Shown: positions 1 to 6,030 of the stretch, piece after piece
How the letters are laid out: each line of letters starts with the position of its first letter
Numbering within the stretch: position 1 is the stretch's first letter
Origin: Chloroflexota bacterium
Lineage (GTDB): Bacteria > Chloroflexota > Dehalococcoidia > Lucifugimonadales > Australimonadaceae
Direction: 5' to 3'
DNA length: 8,442 nucleotides
NCBI GenBank assembly: GCA_028875085.1
Contig: JAPPFU010000257.1
Location: forward strand, 1 to 8,442
Translations under genes and position numbers: made by a program
The notes under the pieces: model-generated
What the model was told of the DNA's origin: nothing
The model's database searches: none
The model's input: the letters and a program-made list of their open reading frames with translations, nothing else

Positions 1-1917
1 GTAGTGGGCCTCGACCTTGGACTGGGTCATCTCCATCGTGCGGCTGAGCAGGCCGCTCTCAAGGGGCACGTCCTCCGGCATTGCGGCGTTGACGATGCGC
101 CCGACGGTGTTGCCCCCGAAGCGCTTGATGATGTCGTCCTCGAGCGAGCCGTAGAACCGCGTCGCGCCGGGGTCGCCCTGGCGTCCGGAGCGCCCGCGCA
201 ATTGGTTGTCGATGCGGCGGGAGTCGTGGCGCTCGGCGCCGATGACGTAGAGGCCGCCCAGGCCGACCACCTGGTCATGGCTCGCCTGCCAGTCGGCCTG
301 GGATTCGAAGCCGGCGGGGTCGCCGCCGAGGATGATGTCGGTGCCGCGCCCTGCCATGTTAGTGGAGACGGTTACCGCGCCGGGGCGTCCGGCCTCTGCG
401 ACGATGTGCGCTTCGCGCTCGTGGTTCTTGGCGTTGAGCACCTCGTGCGGGACGCCGCGGCGGTCGAGCATGCGGCTGAGCTCCTCCGACTTCTCGATGG
501 AGGCGGCGCCGATGAGGACGGGGCGGCCCTTGGCGTGGAGGTCGGCAATCTCGTCCACAGCGGCCTTGAACTTGGCCTTTTCGGACTTGTAGACGAAGTC
601 GGGCAGGTCTTCGCGAACCATCGGCCTGTTGGTGGGAACGGCGACCACTTCGAGGCCGTAGACCTTGTGGAACTCCTCCGCTTCGGTCAGCGCCGTGCCC
701 GTCATTCCCGCCAGTTTGCGGTAGAGGCGGAAGTAGTTCTGGAGTGTGATGGTGGCGTAGGTGATGGTCTCGCGCCGGACCTCCACGCGCTCCTTGGCCT
801 CGATGGCCTGGTGCAGGCCGTCGGCGTAGCGCCGCCCGGGCATCAGCCGCCCGGTGAACTCGTCCACGATGATAACCTCGCCCTGCTGGACGACGTAGTC
901 GCGGTCGCGCTGGTAGACGAACTGGGCGCGGAGGGCGTTCTCGACGAAGTGAGTGAGGACGAAGTTGGCGGGGTCGTAGAGGTTGTCGATCTTCAGGATG
1001 CGCTCGACGTTGGAGATGCCGGCGTCGGTAAGGATGGCCTGGCGCTCCTTGTGCTCGATCTTGAAGTCGGCGTGCTCCTTCAGGCGCAGCACGGCCTGGG
1101 CAAAGGTCTGGTATTGCTGGGTGGACTCCTGCGCCGGGCCGCTGATGATGAGGGGGGTGCGCGCCTCGTCGATGAGGATGTTGTCCACCTCGTCCACGAT
1201 GGCGTAGTGGAGGCCCGAATGCGCTTGGCCGTTGCGCCCCGCCGCCTCCTCCGGCGGCGCTTGGCGCTGCACTTGGCCTTCGCGGCCGCGTGCCATGTTG
1301 CCGCGCAGGTAGTCGAAGCCGAACTCGTTGTTCGTTCCGTAGGTGATGTCGACGGCGTAGGCCTGCTTGCGCGGCACGGCGCGCAGGTCGTCGAGGTTGC
1401 CGCCTCCGGCGGGGATGCCCGGCTCATAGAGGTAGGAGGCCTCGTGCTGGAGGCAGCCGACGCTGAGGCCGAGCGCGTGGTAGACCGCGCCCATCCAGCG
1501 CGCGTCGCGGCGGGCGAGGTAGTCGTTCACGGTAACCAGGTGCGCGCCCTTGCCCTCGAGCGCGTTGAGGTAGAGCGGCAGAGTGGCGACGAGCGTCTTG
1601 CCCTCGCCCGTCTTCATCTCCGCCACCTTGCCCTGGTGGAGCGCCAGGCCGCCGATGAGCTGCACGTCGAAGTGGCGCATCCCCAGGCGGCGCTTGGCCG
1701 TCTCGCGCACGGCGGCGTAGGCCTCGGCGGCGAGGTCGTCGAGCGTCTCGCCGTCGTTCAAGCGCCGGCGGAACTCCTCCGTAAGTTCGGAGAGTTGGGC
1801 GTCTGAGAGCGCCGCGAACTCCGCCTCCAGTTCGTTGACCTCTTCGACGATCCAGCGGAGGTGCTTGACGGCCTTCTCGTTGGAGTCGCCGAACACCTTG
1901 AGGAGCTTGGTGACCAT
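1..1917 (-). CDS. secA: Preprotein translocase ATPase SecA, N-terminal ~639 residues (runs off left edge)
   Basis: SecA is the ATPase motor that pushes unfolded preproteins through SecYEG at the cytoplasmic membrane. Reading leftward from ATG at 1917, the frame is open for 639 codons to position 1 without a stop. Visible landmarks are Walker A MKTGEGKT (101-108), NDYLARRDA (131-139), YGTNNEFGFDYLR (193-205), Walker B-like VDEVDNILIDEARTPLIISG (241-260), the VDEFTGRLMPGRR segment (351-363), KLAGMTGTA (401-409), STNMAGRGTDIILGG (518-532) and QLRGRSGRQGDPG (572-584). These cover NBD1, the preprotein-crosslinking domain and NBD2. The family is usually about 840-950 residues, so the helical wing, scaffold and C-tail lie outside the window. 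Oddities: RGNMA replaces the usual RDNMA, and a Pro/Glu/Ala-rich stretch of about 18 residues (about 214-233) lengthens the loop before LHYAIVDEVD. The start has no Shine-Dalgarno sequence and may be leaderless (see promoter at 1925). It is transcribed divergently from the aldo/keto reductase. Identification is secure. Confidence 0.97.
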   Translation of the reverse strand, partial: MVTKLLKVFGDSNEKAVKHLRWIVEEVNELEAEFAALSDAQLSELTEEFRRRLNDGETLDDLAAEAYAAVRETAKRRLGMRHFDVQLIGGLALHQGKVAEMKTGEGKTLVATLPLYLNALEGKGAHLVTVNDYLARRDARWMGAVYHALGLSVGCLQHEASYLYEPGIPAGGGNLDDLRAVPRKQAYAVDITYGTNNEFGFDYLRGNMARGREGQVQRQAPPEEAAGRNGQAHSGLHYAIVDEVDNILIDEARTPLIISGPAQESTQQYQTFAQAVLRLKEHADFKIEHKERQAILTDAGISNVERILKIDNLYDPANFVLTHFVENALRAQFVYQRDRDYVVQQGEVIIVDEFTGRLMPGRRYADGLHQAIEAKERVEVRRETITYATITLQNYFRLYRKLAGMTGTALTEAEEFHKVYGLEVVAVPTNRPMVREDLPDFVYKSEKAKFKAAVDEIADLHAKGRPVLIGAASIEKSEELSRMLDRRGVPHEVLNAKNHEREAHIVAEAGRPGAVTVSTNMAGRGTDIILGGDPAGFESQADWQASHDQVVGLGGLYVIGAERHDSRRIDNQLRGRSGRQGDPGATRFYGSLEDDIIKRFGGNTVGRIVNAAMPEDVPLESGLLSRTMEMTQSKVEAHY

Positions 1918-1924
1918 CGCCGCT

Positions 1925-1933
1925 ATTCTACCA
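1925..1933 (-). promoter_or_regulatory. Candidate extended -10 promoter for secA, giving a leaderless transcript
   Basis: On the minus strand TGG-TAGAAT (1933 to 1925) reads as an extended -10 element (TGn then TAnAAT). The last T is at 1925, so transcription should begin near 1918-1917, on or one base before the A of the secA ATG. No Shine-Dalgarno sequence fits in between. This is inference from motif and spacing; no convincing -35 hexamer is present. Confidence 0.5.
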
Positions 1934-1944
1934 GCCGCCCGCGC

Positions 1945-1950
1945 TATACT
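1945..1950 (+). promoter_or_regulatory. Candidate -10 element for the aldo/keto reductase operon
   Basis: TATACT stands out in a GC-rich background 32 bp upstream of the ATG at 1982. It predicts a start site near 1957 and a leader of about 25 nt that carries AGGTGA (1973-1978) just before the ATG. No good -35 is visible; the -35 zone coincides with the secA -10 on the other strand. Confidence 0.45.
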
Positions 1951-1981
1951 CGCCGCACACACTCTCTCCGTCAGGTGAGCT

Positions 1982-2905
1982 ATGGCCATACCGACTCGGA
2001 CGCTGGGGCGCACGGGCGCCGAGGTTACGACGCTGGGCTACGGCGCGATGGAGTTGCGCGGGCCGCGCGTCGCGTCGCCGGCGGACGCGGGGCGCATCCT
2101 GAACGCGGCGCTCGACGCGGGCATCAACCTCATCGACACGTCGCCCGACTACGGTGTGAGCGAGGCGCTCATCGGCGAGCATGCGTCCCACCGGCGCGGC
2201 GACTACTTCCTCGCCTCCAAGTGCGGGTGCACGCCGGGCTGGGAGCGCCCCGCCGACTGGCAAGGCCCCGGCCCGCACGACTACTCCCGCGCGAACATCG
2301 TCGCCGCCGTGGAGCAAAGCCTGACGCGGATGCGCACCGACTATCTCGACCTCGTGCAGGTGCACATCAGCCCGTCGGTCGAGACGCTGGAGCGCGAGGG
2401 CGTGGTGGAGACGCTGCGCGACCTTCAGGCGCAGGGCAAGGTTCGCTTCATTGGCATGTCGGGCACGATTCCCAACCTGGCCGAGCACATCCGCATGGGC
2501 GCGTTCGACGTGTTCCAGATTCCCTACTCGCTCATCGAGCGCGAGCACGAAGACCTGATAGCGGAAGCCGCGGAGGCGGGCGCGGGCGTCATCATTCGAG
2601 GCGGCGCGGCCAAGGGCGCGCCGGAAGAGGACAAGCGGCGCGCCAACCCTGCCGTCGGCAACCGCTGGGATGCCTGGGAGCGCGCGGGGTTGGACGAACT
2701 GGCGGAAGGCCTGGCGCCGATGGAATTCATCCTGCGCTTCACCGCGTCGCACCCGCAGATGACGACGAACATCGTCGGCACCGTCAACCCCGAGCACCTC
2801 GCGCAGAACGTCCGCGCGCAAGAGGCGGGCCCGCTGCCCGACGACCTCTACCAAGAGGCCAAGCGCCGCCTCGACGCCGCAAACGCAACCCCGGCCGGAG
2901 GGTAG
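1982..2905 (+). CDS. Aldo/keto reductase
   Basis: A 307-residue cytosolic NAD(P)H-dependent oxidoreductase of the aldo/keto reductase superfamily, which interconverts carbonyls and alcohols in a TIM barrel. The N-terminus RTLGRTGAEVTTLGYGAM (6-23) is typical. The catalytic tetrad can be placed as Asp52 and Tyr57 (in NLIDTSPDYGVSE), Lys80 (FLASK) and His128 (DLVQVH). GMSG (158-161), IPYS (180-183) and the late IVGTVNPEHLAQNV segment (264-277) agree with the cofactor-binding half of the barrel. Length is normal for the non-elongated subfamily. The ATG is preceded by AGGTGA at short spacing. The next gene starts 5 bp after the stop, so the two are probably one operon. The substrate cannot be told from sequence. 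A second open frame covers this region from upstream but lacks family motifs here and is a shadow. Confidence 0.93.
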   Translation: MAIPTRTLGRTGAEVTTLGYGAMELRGPRVASPADAGRILNAALDAGINLIDTSPDYGVSEALIGEHASHRRGDYFLASKCGCTPGWERPADWQGPGPHDYSRANIVAAVEQSLTRMRTDYLDLVQVHISPSVETLEREGVVETLRDLQAQGKVRFIGMSGTIPNLAEHIRMGAFDVFQIPYSLIEREHEDLIAEAAEAGAGVIIRGGAAKGAPEEDKRRANPAVGNRWDAWERAGLDELAEGLAPMEFILRFTASHPQMTTNIVGTVNPEHLAQNVRAQEAGPLPDDLYQEAKRRLDAANATPAGG

Positions 2906-2910
2906 GCAGC

Positions 2911-3783
2911 GTGACCGTCGGCATCCTGAGCACGGGCGATATGGGCGCGGCCATCGGCGCGATGCTGACGGCGGCCGGGTTCGACGCGCTCACCTGCCTC
3001 GAGGGGCGCAGCGAGTTGACGCGGACGCGCGCCCGCGAGGCAAACGTGCGCGTCGCGGGGTCGATGGACGACCTGGTGCGCGAGAGCAGCCTGCTCCTGA
3101 GCGTGCTCGTGCCGGCGGAGGCCGCCGCCATAGCCGAGCAGGCGGCGCAGGCGATGGAGCGTACGGGCGCGCGCCCCGCATTCGCGGAGTGCAACGCCAT
3201 CGCGCCGCAGACCGTCGCCGCCATCGCCGAGCGGGTGAGCGGCGCGGGCGCACTGGTTATCGACGCGGGCATCATCGGCGCGCCGCCGCGCCCAGGCGGC
3301 TCGACGCGCATCTACTGCTCCGGCCCCGACACGTCGGCGTTGGAGGCGCTGAGCGAGGCAGGGCTGAACGTGCGCCCGGTCGGATCGCGCGTCGGCCAGG
3401 CGTCGGGCCTCAAGATGGTCTACGCCGCCTCGACCAAAGGGACGACGGCGCTGTGGACGGAGTTGCTCACGGCCGCGCGCGCCTTAGGCCTGTACGACGC
3501 GCTGATGGCGGAGTTCGCGGTCAGCCGCAAGGAGACCGCCGAGCGGCTGATGGGCGAGGTTCCGGGGATGCCGCGCCGTTCCCGCCGGTGGGTCGGCGAG
3601 ATGGAGGAGATAGCGGCGACCTTCGAGGCGCTGGGATTGACGCCGCGTTTGATGCAAGGCGCAGCCGACCTCTTCCGCTTCGTGGGCGAAAGCCCGTTGG
3701 CCGACCAGACCTCCCGCGAGCCCGACCCGCCTTTGGACGCGATGCTGGACGTATTGGCCGGGCGATTACCGCCCGCGGAGTAA
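2911..3783 (+). CDS. NAD(P)-dependent oxidoreductase, 6PGDH-like with DUF1932-type C-terminal domain
   Basis: The predicted protein is 290 residues, starting at GTG with GGAGGG (2897-2902) 8 bp upstream. The N-terminal Rossmann domain begins VGILSTGDMGAAIG (3-16), a variant of the GxGxMG dinucleotide-binding loop, as in 6-phosphogluconate/beta-hydroxyacid dehydrogenases. DAGIIGAPPRPGGSTRIYCSG (118-138) marks the end of this domain. The helical C-terminal part carries GQASGLKMVYAASTKG (162-177); Lys168 sits where the family's catalytic lysine is expected. This C-terminus resembles the DUF1932 group rather than true 6PGDH. The usual Asn after the catalytic Lys is not obvious. The gene follows the aldo/keto reductase by 5 bp, so the pair may act on successive steps of one small hydroxyacid or sugar-acid route. 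That role is inference and the substrate is unknown. The same frame is open back to 1861, but that upstream part is a shadow of the aldo/keto reductase. Confidence 0.88.
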   Translation: MTVGILSTGDMGAAIGAMLTAAGFDALTCLEGRSELTRTRAREANVRVAGSMDDLVRESSLLLSVLVPAEAAAIAEQAAQAMERTGARPAFAECNAIAPQTVAAIAERVSGAGALVIDAGIIGAPPRPGGSTRIYCSGPDTSALEALSEAGLNVRPVGSRVGQASGLKMVYAASTKGTTALWTELLTAARALGLYDALMAEFAVSRKETAERLMGEVPGMPRRSRRWVGEMEEIAATFEALGLTPRLMQGAADLFRFVGESPLADQTSREPDPPLDAMLDVLAGRLPPAE

Positions 3784-3827
3784 GGGCTGTGCGGGCGTTG
3801 TCCGCTTGAACCTTGCCGCGCGGCGCA

Positions 3828-3857
3828 TTGCCCATAAGCACTTATGGTGGCTACACT
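3828..3857 (+). promoter_or_regulatory. Candidate promoter for the flavoprotein/mannosyltransferase pair
   Basis: TTGCCC (3828-3833) and TACACT (3852-3857) are separated by 18 bp, an acceptable sigma70-type arrangement. The start site would be near 3864, leaving a leader of about 18 nt before the ATG at 3882 with no Shine-Dalgarno sequence. A perfect palindrome fills most of the spacer. Inferred from motif only. Confidence 0.45.
3832..3847. promoter_or_regulatory. 16-bp palindrome, likely operator
   Basis: CCATAAG (3832-3838), two bases CA, then CTTATGG (3841-3847) form a perfect 7-bp inverted repeat. It is AT-rich in a GC-rich surrounding and lies between the candidate -35 and -10 of the downstream promoter, the classical position for a repressor dimer. 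There is no T-run after it, so a terminator is unlikely. The regulator is not in the window. Confidence 0.5.
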
Positions 3858-3881
3858 CACCCCGCGCCTTATCGTCCGCCT

Positions 3882-5057
3882 ATGCCCAGCGCCGCCATCC
3901 GAAACGCAGACGTAGACGTAGCCGTCGTAGGCGCGGGGCCCGCCGGCGCGCGCACCGCCGCGCAACTGGCCGCGCGCGGCTTGCGCGTGCTCATCCTGGA
4001 GCGCGACCCCGAACCAGGCCGCCCCGTCCACTGCACCGGCATCGTCAGCAGCGAGTGCGTCGAACGGTTCGCCCTCCCCCGGAGCCTCGTGCTCCACGAG
4101 ATCGACTCCTTCGTCCTCCACTCCCCGAAAGGGGCGTCCGCTCAGGTCAAGCGCTCCTCCACGCAGGCCTACGTGCTTGACCGCGTGGGCTTGGACAAGC
4201 ACCTCGTCCGCCGGGCGGAAGAGGCGGGAGCGGAGGCGCTGGCCGGAGCCGCCGTCAGCGGAATCGCTTGGACGGGCGGCGGCGTGCGCGTCGAGGGAAC
4301 GCTGGGCGGAGAGCCTCTGCGCGTCGAGGCGCGGGCTGCGGTGGCCGCTACGGGCTTCGGCGCGCCGCTCGCCCGCCGCCTGGGGCTGGGCGAGGCGCGC
4401 GAGGTGCTGAGCGGCTGCCAGGTGGTGGCCGAGGCCGAGGGGCTGTCGCAGGTCGAGGTGTACAGCGGCGGCGCGCACGGACGCGGCGGCTTCGGGTGGC
4501 TTGTGCCCTATCGCCCTGGCTACGCGCTCGTCGGCGTGCTGACGCGCTCGCCCGCCGTGCGCTACATGCGCGAGCACGTGCGGCGCTTGCAGGGCGCTGG
4601 GCGCATCGGCACGGTCGTTGAGACCTTCAGGTGCCGCCCTGTGTCTCTGGGCGTCGCGGGGCGCAGCGTCGCCGACGGCGTCTTGGGCGTGGGCGATGTG
4701 GTGAATCAGGTGAAGCCGACCACCGGCGGCGGCATCTACTACGGCTTGCTGGGCGCGGACGCTGCCGCCGAGACGTTGACCGAGGCGCTGGAGCGCGGGC
4801 GCGCGGACGCGGCGGCGCTGCAGCCCTACGAGGCGCGCTGGCGCGGGCTGATGGCGTCGGAGATACGCCACGGCTACCGGCTGCGCCGCCTGCTGGAGGG
4901 ACTGCCCGACGCCGGAGTGGAGCAGATGCATCGCTTGCTCCGGCTGCCGGGCTTGCAGCGCGCGGCGGCCTCGATCGCGGCGCCGTTCGACTGGCACAGC
5001 GGGCCGTTGCTGCGCCTGGTGGACAGGCTGCAACGCTACGCGGAGCCCGCCGCCTGA
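3882..5057 (+). CDS. Geranylgeranyl reductase-family FAD-dependent oxidoreductase
   Basis: The predicted protein has 391 residues and a flavin-dependent reductase fold, whose family saturates double bonds in isoprenoid chains (archaeal lipids, dolichol phosphate, chlorophyll phytyl tail, menaquinone side chain). DVAVVGAGPAGARTAAQLA (12-30) is the FAD-binding GxGxxG, and E40 ends the second strand (VLILER). PVHCTG (48-53) matches the Cys-containing PxxCxG motif of the geranylgeranyl reductases. VAATG (154-158) and VGDVVNQVKPTTGGGI (270-285) form the second FAD-binding region. FGWLVPYRPGYALVG (204-218) corresponds to the substrate-cavity motif. No membrane segment is evident; peripheral association is likely. 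I chose ATG 3882 over an in-frame TTG at 3813, because the 23 extra residues precede the family N-terminus and would run across the palindrome and promoter. The mannosyltransferase starts 2 bp after the stop, so polyprenol is an attractive substrate. Menaquinone or another isoprenoid is the main alternative. Confidence 0.87.
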   Translation: MPSAAIRNADVDVAVVGAGPAGARTAAQLAARGLRVLILERDPEPGRPVHCTGIVSSECVERFALPRSLVLHEIDSFVLHSPKGASAQVKRSSTQAYVLDRVGLDKHLVRRAEEAGAEALAGAAVSGIAWTGGGVRVEGTLGGEPLRVEARAAVAATGFGAPLARRLGLGEAREVLSGCQVVAEAEGLSQVEVYSGGAHGRGGFGWLVPYRPGYALVGVLTRSPAVRYMREHVRRLQGAGRIGTVVETFRCRPVSLGVAGRSVADGVLGVGDVVNQVKPTTGGGIYYGLLGADAAAETLTEALERGRADAAALQPYEARWRGLMASEIRHGYRLRRLLEGLPDAGVEQMHRLLRLPGLQRAAASIAAPFDWHSGPLLRLVDRLQRYAEPAA

Positions 5058-5059
5058 CC

Positions 5060-5800
5060 ATGGCCGGCTCCCCGCCGCATCTGTCGGTGGTCGTGCCCAC
5101 CTATAACGAGCGCGAGAACGTCGCAGTGCTCGTCCCGCGCATCCTCGGCGCGCTTCACGACATCGAGTGCGAAGTGATTGTGGTGGACGACGCCAGCCCG
5201 GACGGGACGGCGGACGCTGTGCGCGAGTTGGCGCGCGCCGACGGACGCGTGCGCCTTCTTGCGCGCGAAGGAAAGCTGGGGTTGTCAAGCGCGGCGTTCG
5301 CCGGGGCGGAGGCGGCCAGGGGCGCCTATGTGTGCGTGATGGATGGCGACCTATCGCACGACCCGATGGAGTTGCCGCAGATGTTAGCGGTAGCGCAAGA
5401 GGGCGCGCATGTGGTCATAGGCTCGCGCTTCGCGCCGGGGGGGATGCTGGTGAACGTTGCGTTCACGCGACGTGTGGTGAGCGTCGTTGCGAACCTCGCG
5501 GCGCGCGCGCTGAACGGGCTTGGTGTGCGGGACGTGTTGAGCGGGTTCGCGCTGTGCGAGCGGCGCGTGTTGACGGAGGCGCCGACGCGCTACTCGGCGC
5601 GCGGTTTCAAGTTCCTGCTGGAAGTATTGGCGACGCAACGGCAACTGACGGTGCGGGAGTGGCCCATCGCCTTTCGCGACCGCCGCAAGGGGTCGTCCAA
5701 GGCGACGCTGCGCGAAGGCTACGAACTGGCGGCCTTGTGCGCGCGGCTAACGGCGTGGCGCGTCCGCCGCCGCTTGCGCCGGGGGCGAACGTGGAACTAG
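5060..5800 (+). CDS. Polyprenol-phosphate mannose synthase-like GT2 glycosyltransferase
   Basis: A 246-residue GT-A fold glycosyltransferase. SVVVPTYNERENV (9-21) and VIVVDDASPDGT (39-50) bind the nucleotide sugar. MDGDLSHDP (94-102) holds the metal-binding DxD (D95, D97). SRFAPGG (122-128), SGFALCERR (161-169), RGFKFLLEVL (181-190) and PIAFRDRRKGSSK (202-214) match the dolichol/polyprenol-phosphate mannose synthase signature. The protein stops shortly after this, so it is the soluble single-domain type without a GtrA-like membrane domain; the basic tail (about 233-244) could hold it at the membrane surface. Known enzymes move mannose from GDP-mannose to polyprenyl phosphate on the cytoplasmic side. 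The ATG lies 2 bp after the flavoprotein stop, pointing to translational coupling. Glucosyl or N-acetylhexosaminyl transfer cannot be excluded from motifs alone. Confidence 0.9.
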   Translation: MAGSPPHLSVVVPTYNERENVAVLVPRILGALHDIECEVIVVDDASPDGTADAVRELARADGRVRLLAREGKLGLSSAAFAGAEAARGAYVCVMDGDLSHDPMELPQMLAVAQEGAHVVIGSRFAPGGMLVNVAFTRRVVSVVANLAARALNGLGVRDVLSGFALCERRVLTEAPTRYSARGFKFLLEVLATQRQLTVREWPIAFRDRRKGSSKATLREGYELAALCARLTAWRVRRRLRRGRTWN

Positions 5801-5857
5801 GAGAGGGGCAGGGATGTGCGCTAGGGCGCGTGGCAACGGAGAGGCCGACGGCGCGGG

Positions 5858-5865
5858 TATACAAT
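5858..5865 (+). promoter_or_regulatory. Candidate -10 element upstream of the AI-2E-family gene
   Basis: TATACAAT contains two overlapping -10-like hexamers (TATACA 5858, TACAAT 5860) in the 139-bp gap after the mannosyltransferase. The start site would be near 5870, some 70 nt before ATG 5940. I see no clear -35. It suggests the membrane protein gene has its own promoter. Confidence 0.4.
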
Positions 5866-5912
5866 GCGCTCGCTCTGCTCTCTCCGCCCGGCGGCGGGGA
5901 TGCTGCGGGCGC

Positions 5913-5927
5913 GGGTAGACACTACCC
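5913..5927. repeat. Inverted repeat just upstream of the AI-2E-family start
   Basis: GGGTAG (5913-5918), ACA, CTACCC (5922-5927) is a perfect 6-bp inverted repeat with a 3-base centre, 12 bp before ATG 5940. In RNA it would be a short hairpin next to the ribosome-binding zone; in DNA it could be a small operator. The function is unknown and it could be chance. Confidence 0.4.
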
Positions 5928-5939
5928 CCGGCGAGTGGG

Positions 5940-6030
5940 ATGACCGAACGCAGTTGGTGGCTTAGGGCGGCAATCGTCCTCGTCGCGTGCGGCGCGGCGG
6001 TCTACGGCGCTCGGAAGGTTCTGGGCCTTC
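5940..6030 (+). pseudogene. Out-of-frame N-terminal segment of the AI-2E-family gene
   Basis: From ATG 5940 the frame gives a charged start followed by a hydrophobic helix, WLRAAIVLVACGAAVYGAR (residues 7-25), exactly what AI-2E-family proteins have at the N-terminus. It then runs into hydrophilic, non-family sequence and stops at 6224. The rest of the protein continues in the next frame from about 6016 (RFWAF then M at 6031). Dropping one base of the GGAAGG at 6013-6018 would join them into VYGARRFWAFMGDLVLII and a protein of about 410 residues. This is therefore best read as the displaced 5' end of the next CDS, due to either a sequence error or a real frameshift mutation. Confidence 0.6.

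Noticed and set aside
4..1806. Unbroken 600-codon plus-strand frame opposite secA
   Set aside because: The minus strand encodes an unmistakable SecA. Long antisense open frames are expected in GC-rich codons, and this translation shows no family motif.
1928..2854. 308-codon minus-strand frame opposite the aldo/keto reductase
   Set aside because: The plus-strand protein has the complete catalytic tetrad; the antisense frame shows no recognisable motif.
1861..2910. Upstream extension of the DUF1932-type gene in the same frame
   Set aside because: This part overlaps secA's start and the whole aldo/keto reductase. GTG 2911 has a good ribosome site and begins the Rossmann fold.
3784..3830. Intrinsic terminator after the DUF1932-type gene
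   Set aside because: Only a weak 4-bp GCGG/CCGC pairing and no T-run are present.
3813..3881. Earlier TTG start for the flavoprotein
   Set aside because: It would add 23 residues without family similarity and place the coding region over the palindrome and promoter.
3420..5288. 622-codon minus-strand open frame across three plus-strand genes
   Set aside because: It spans three genes with clear motifs and two intergenic features. Its Arg/Ala/His-rich composition is typical of an antisense shadow.
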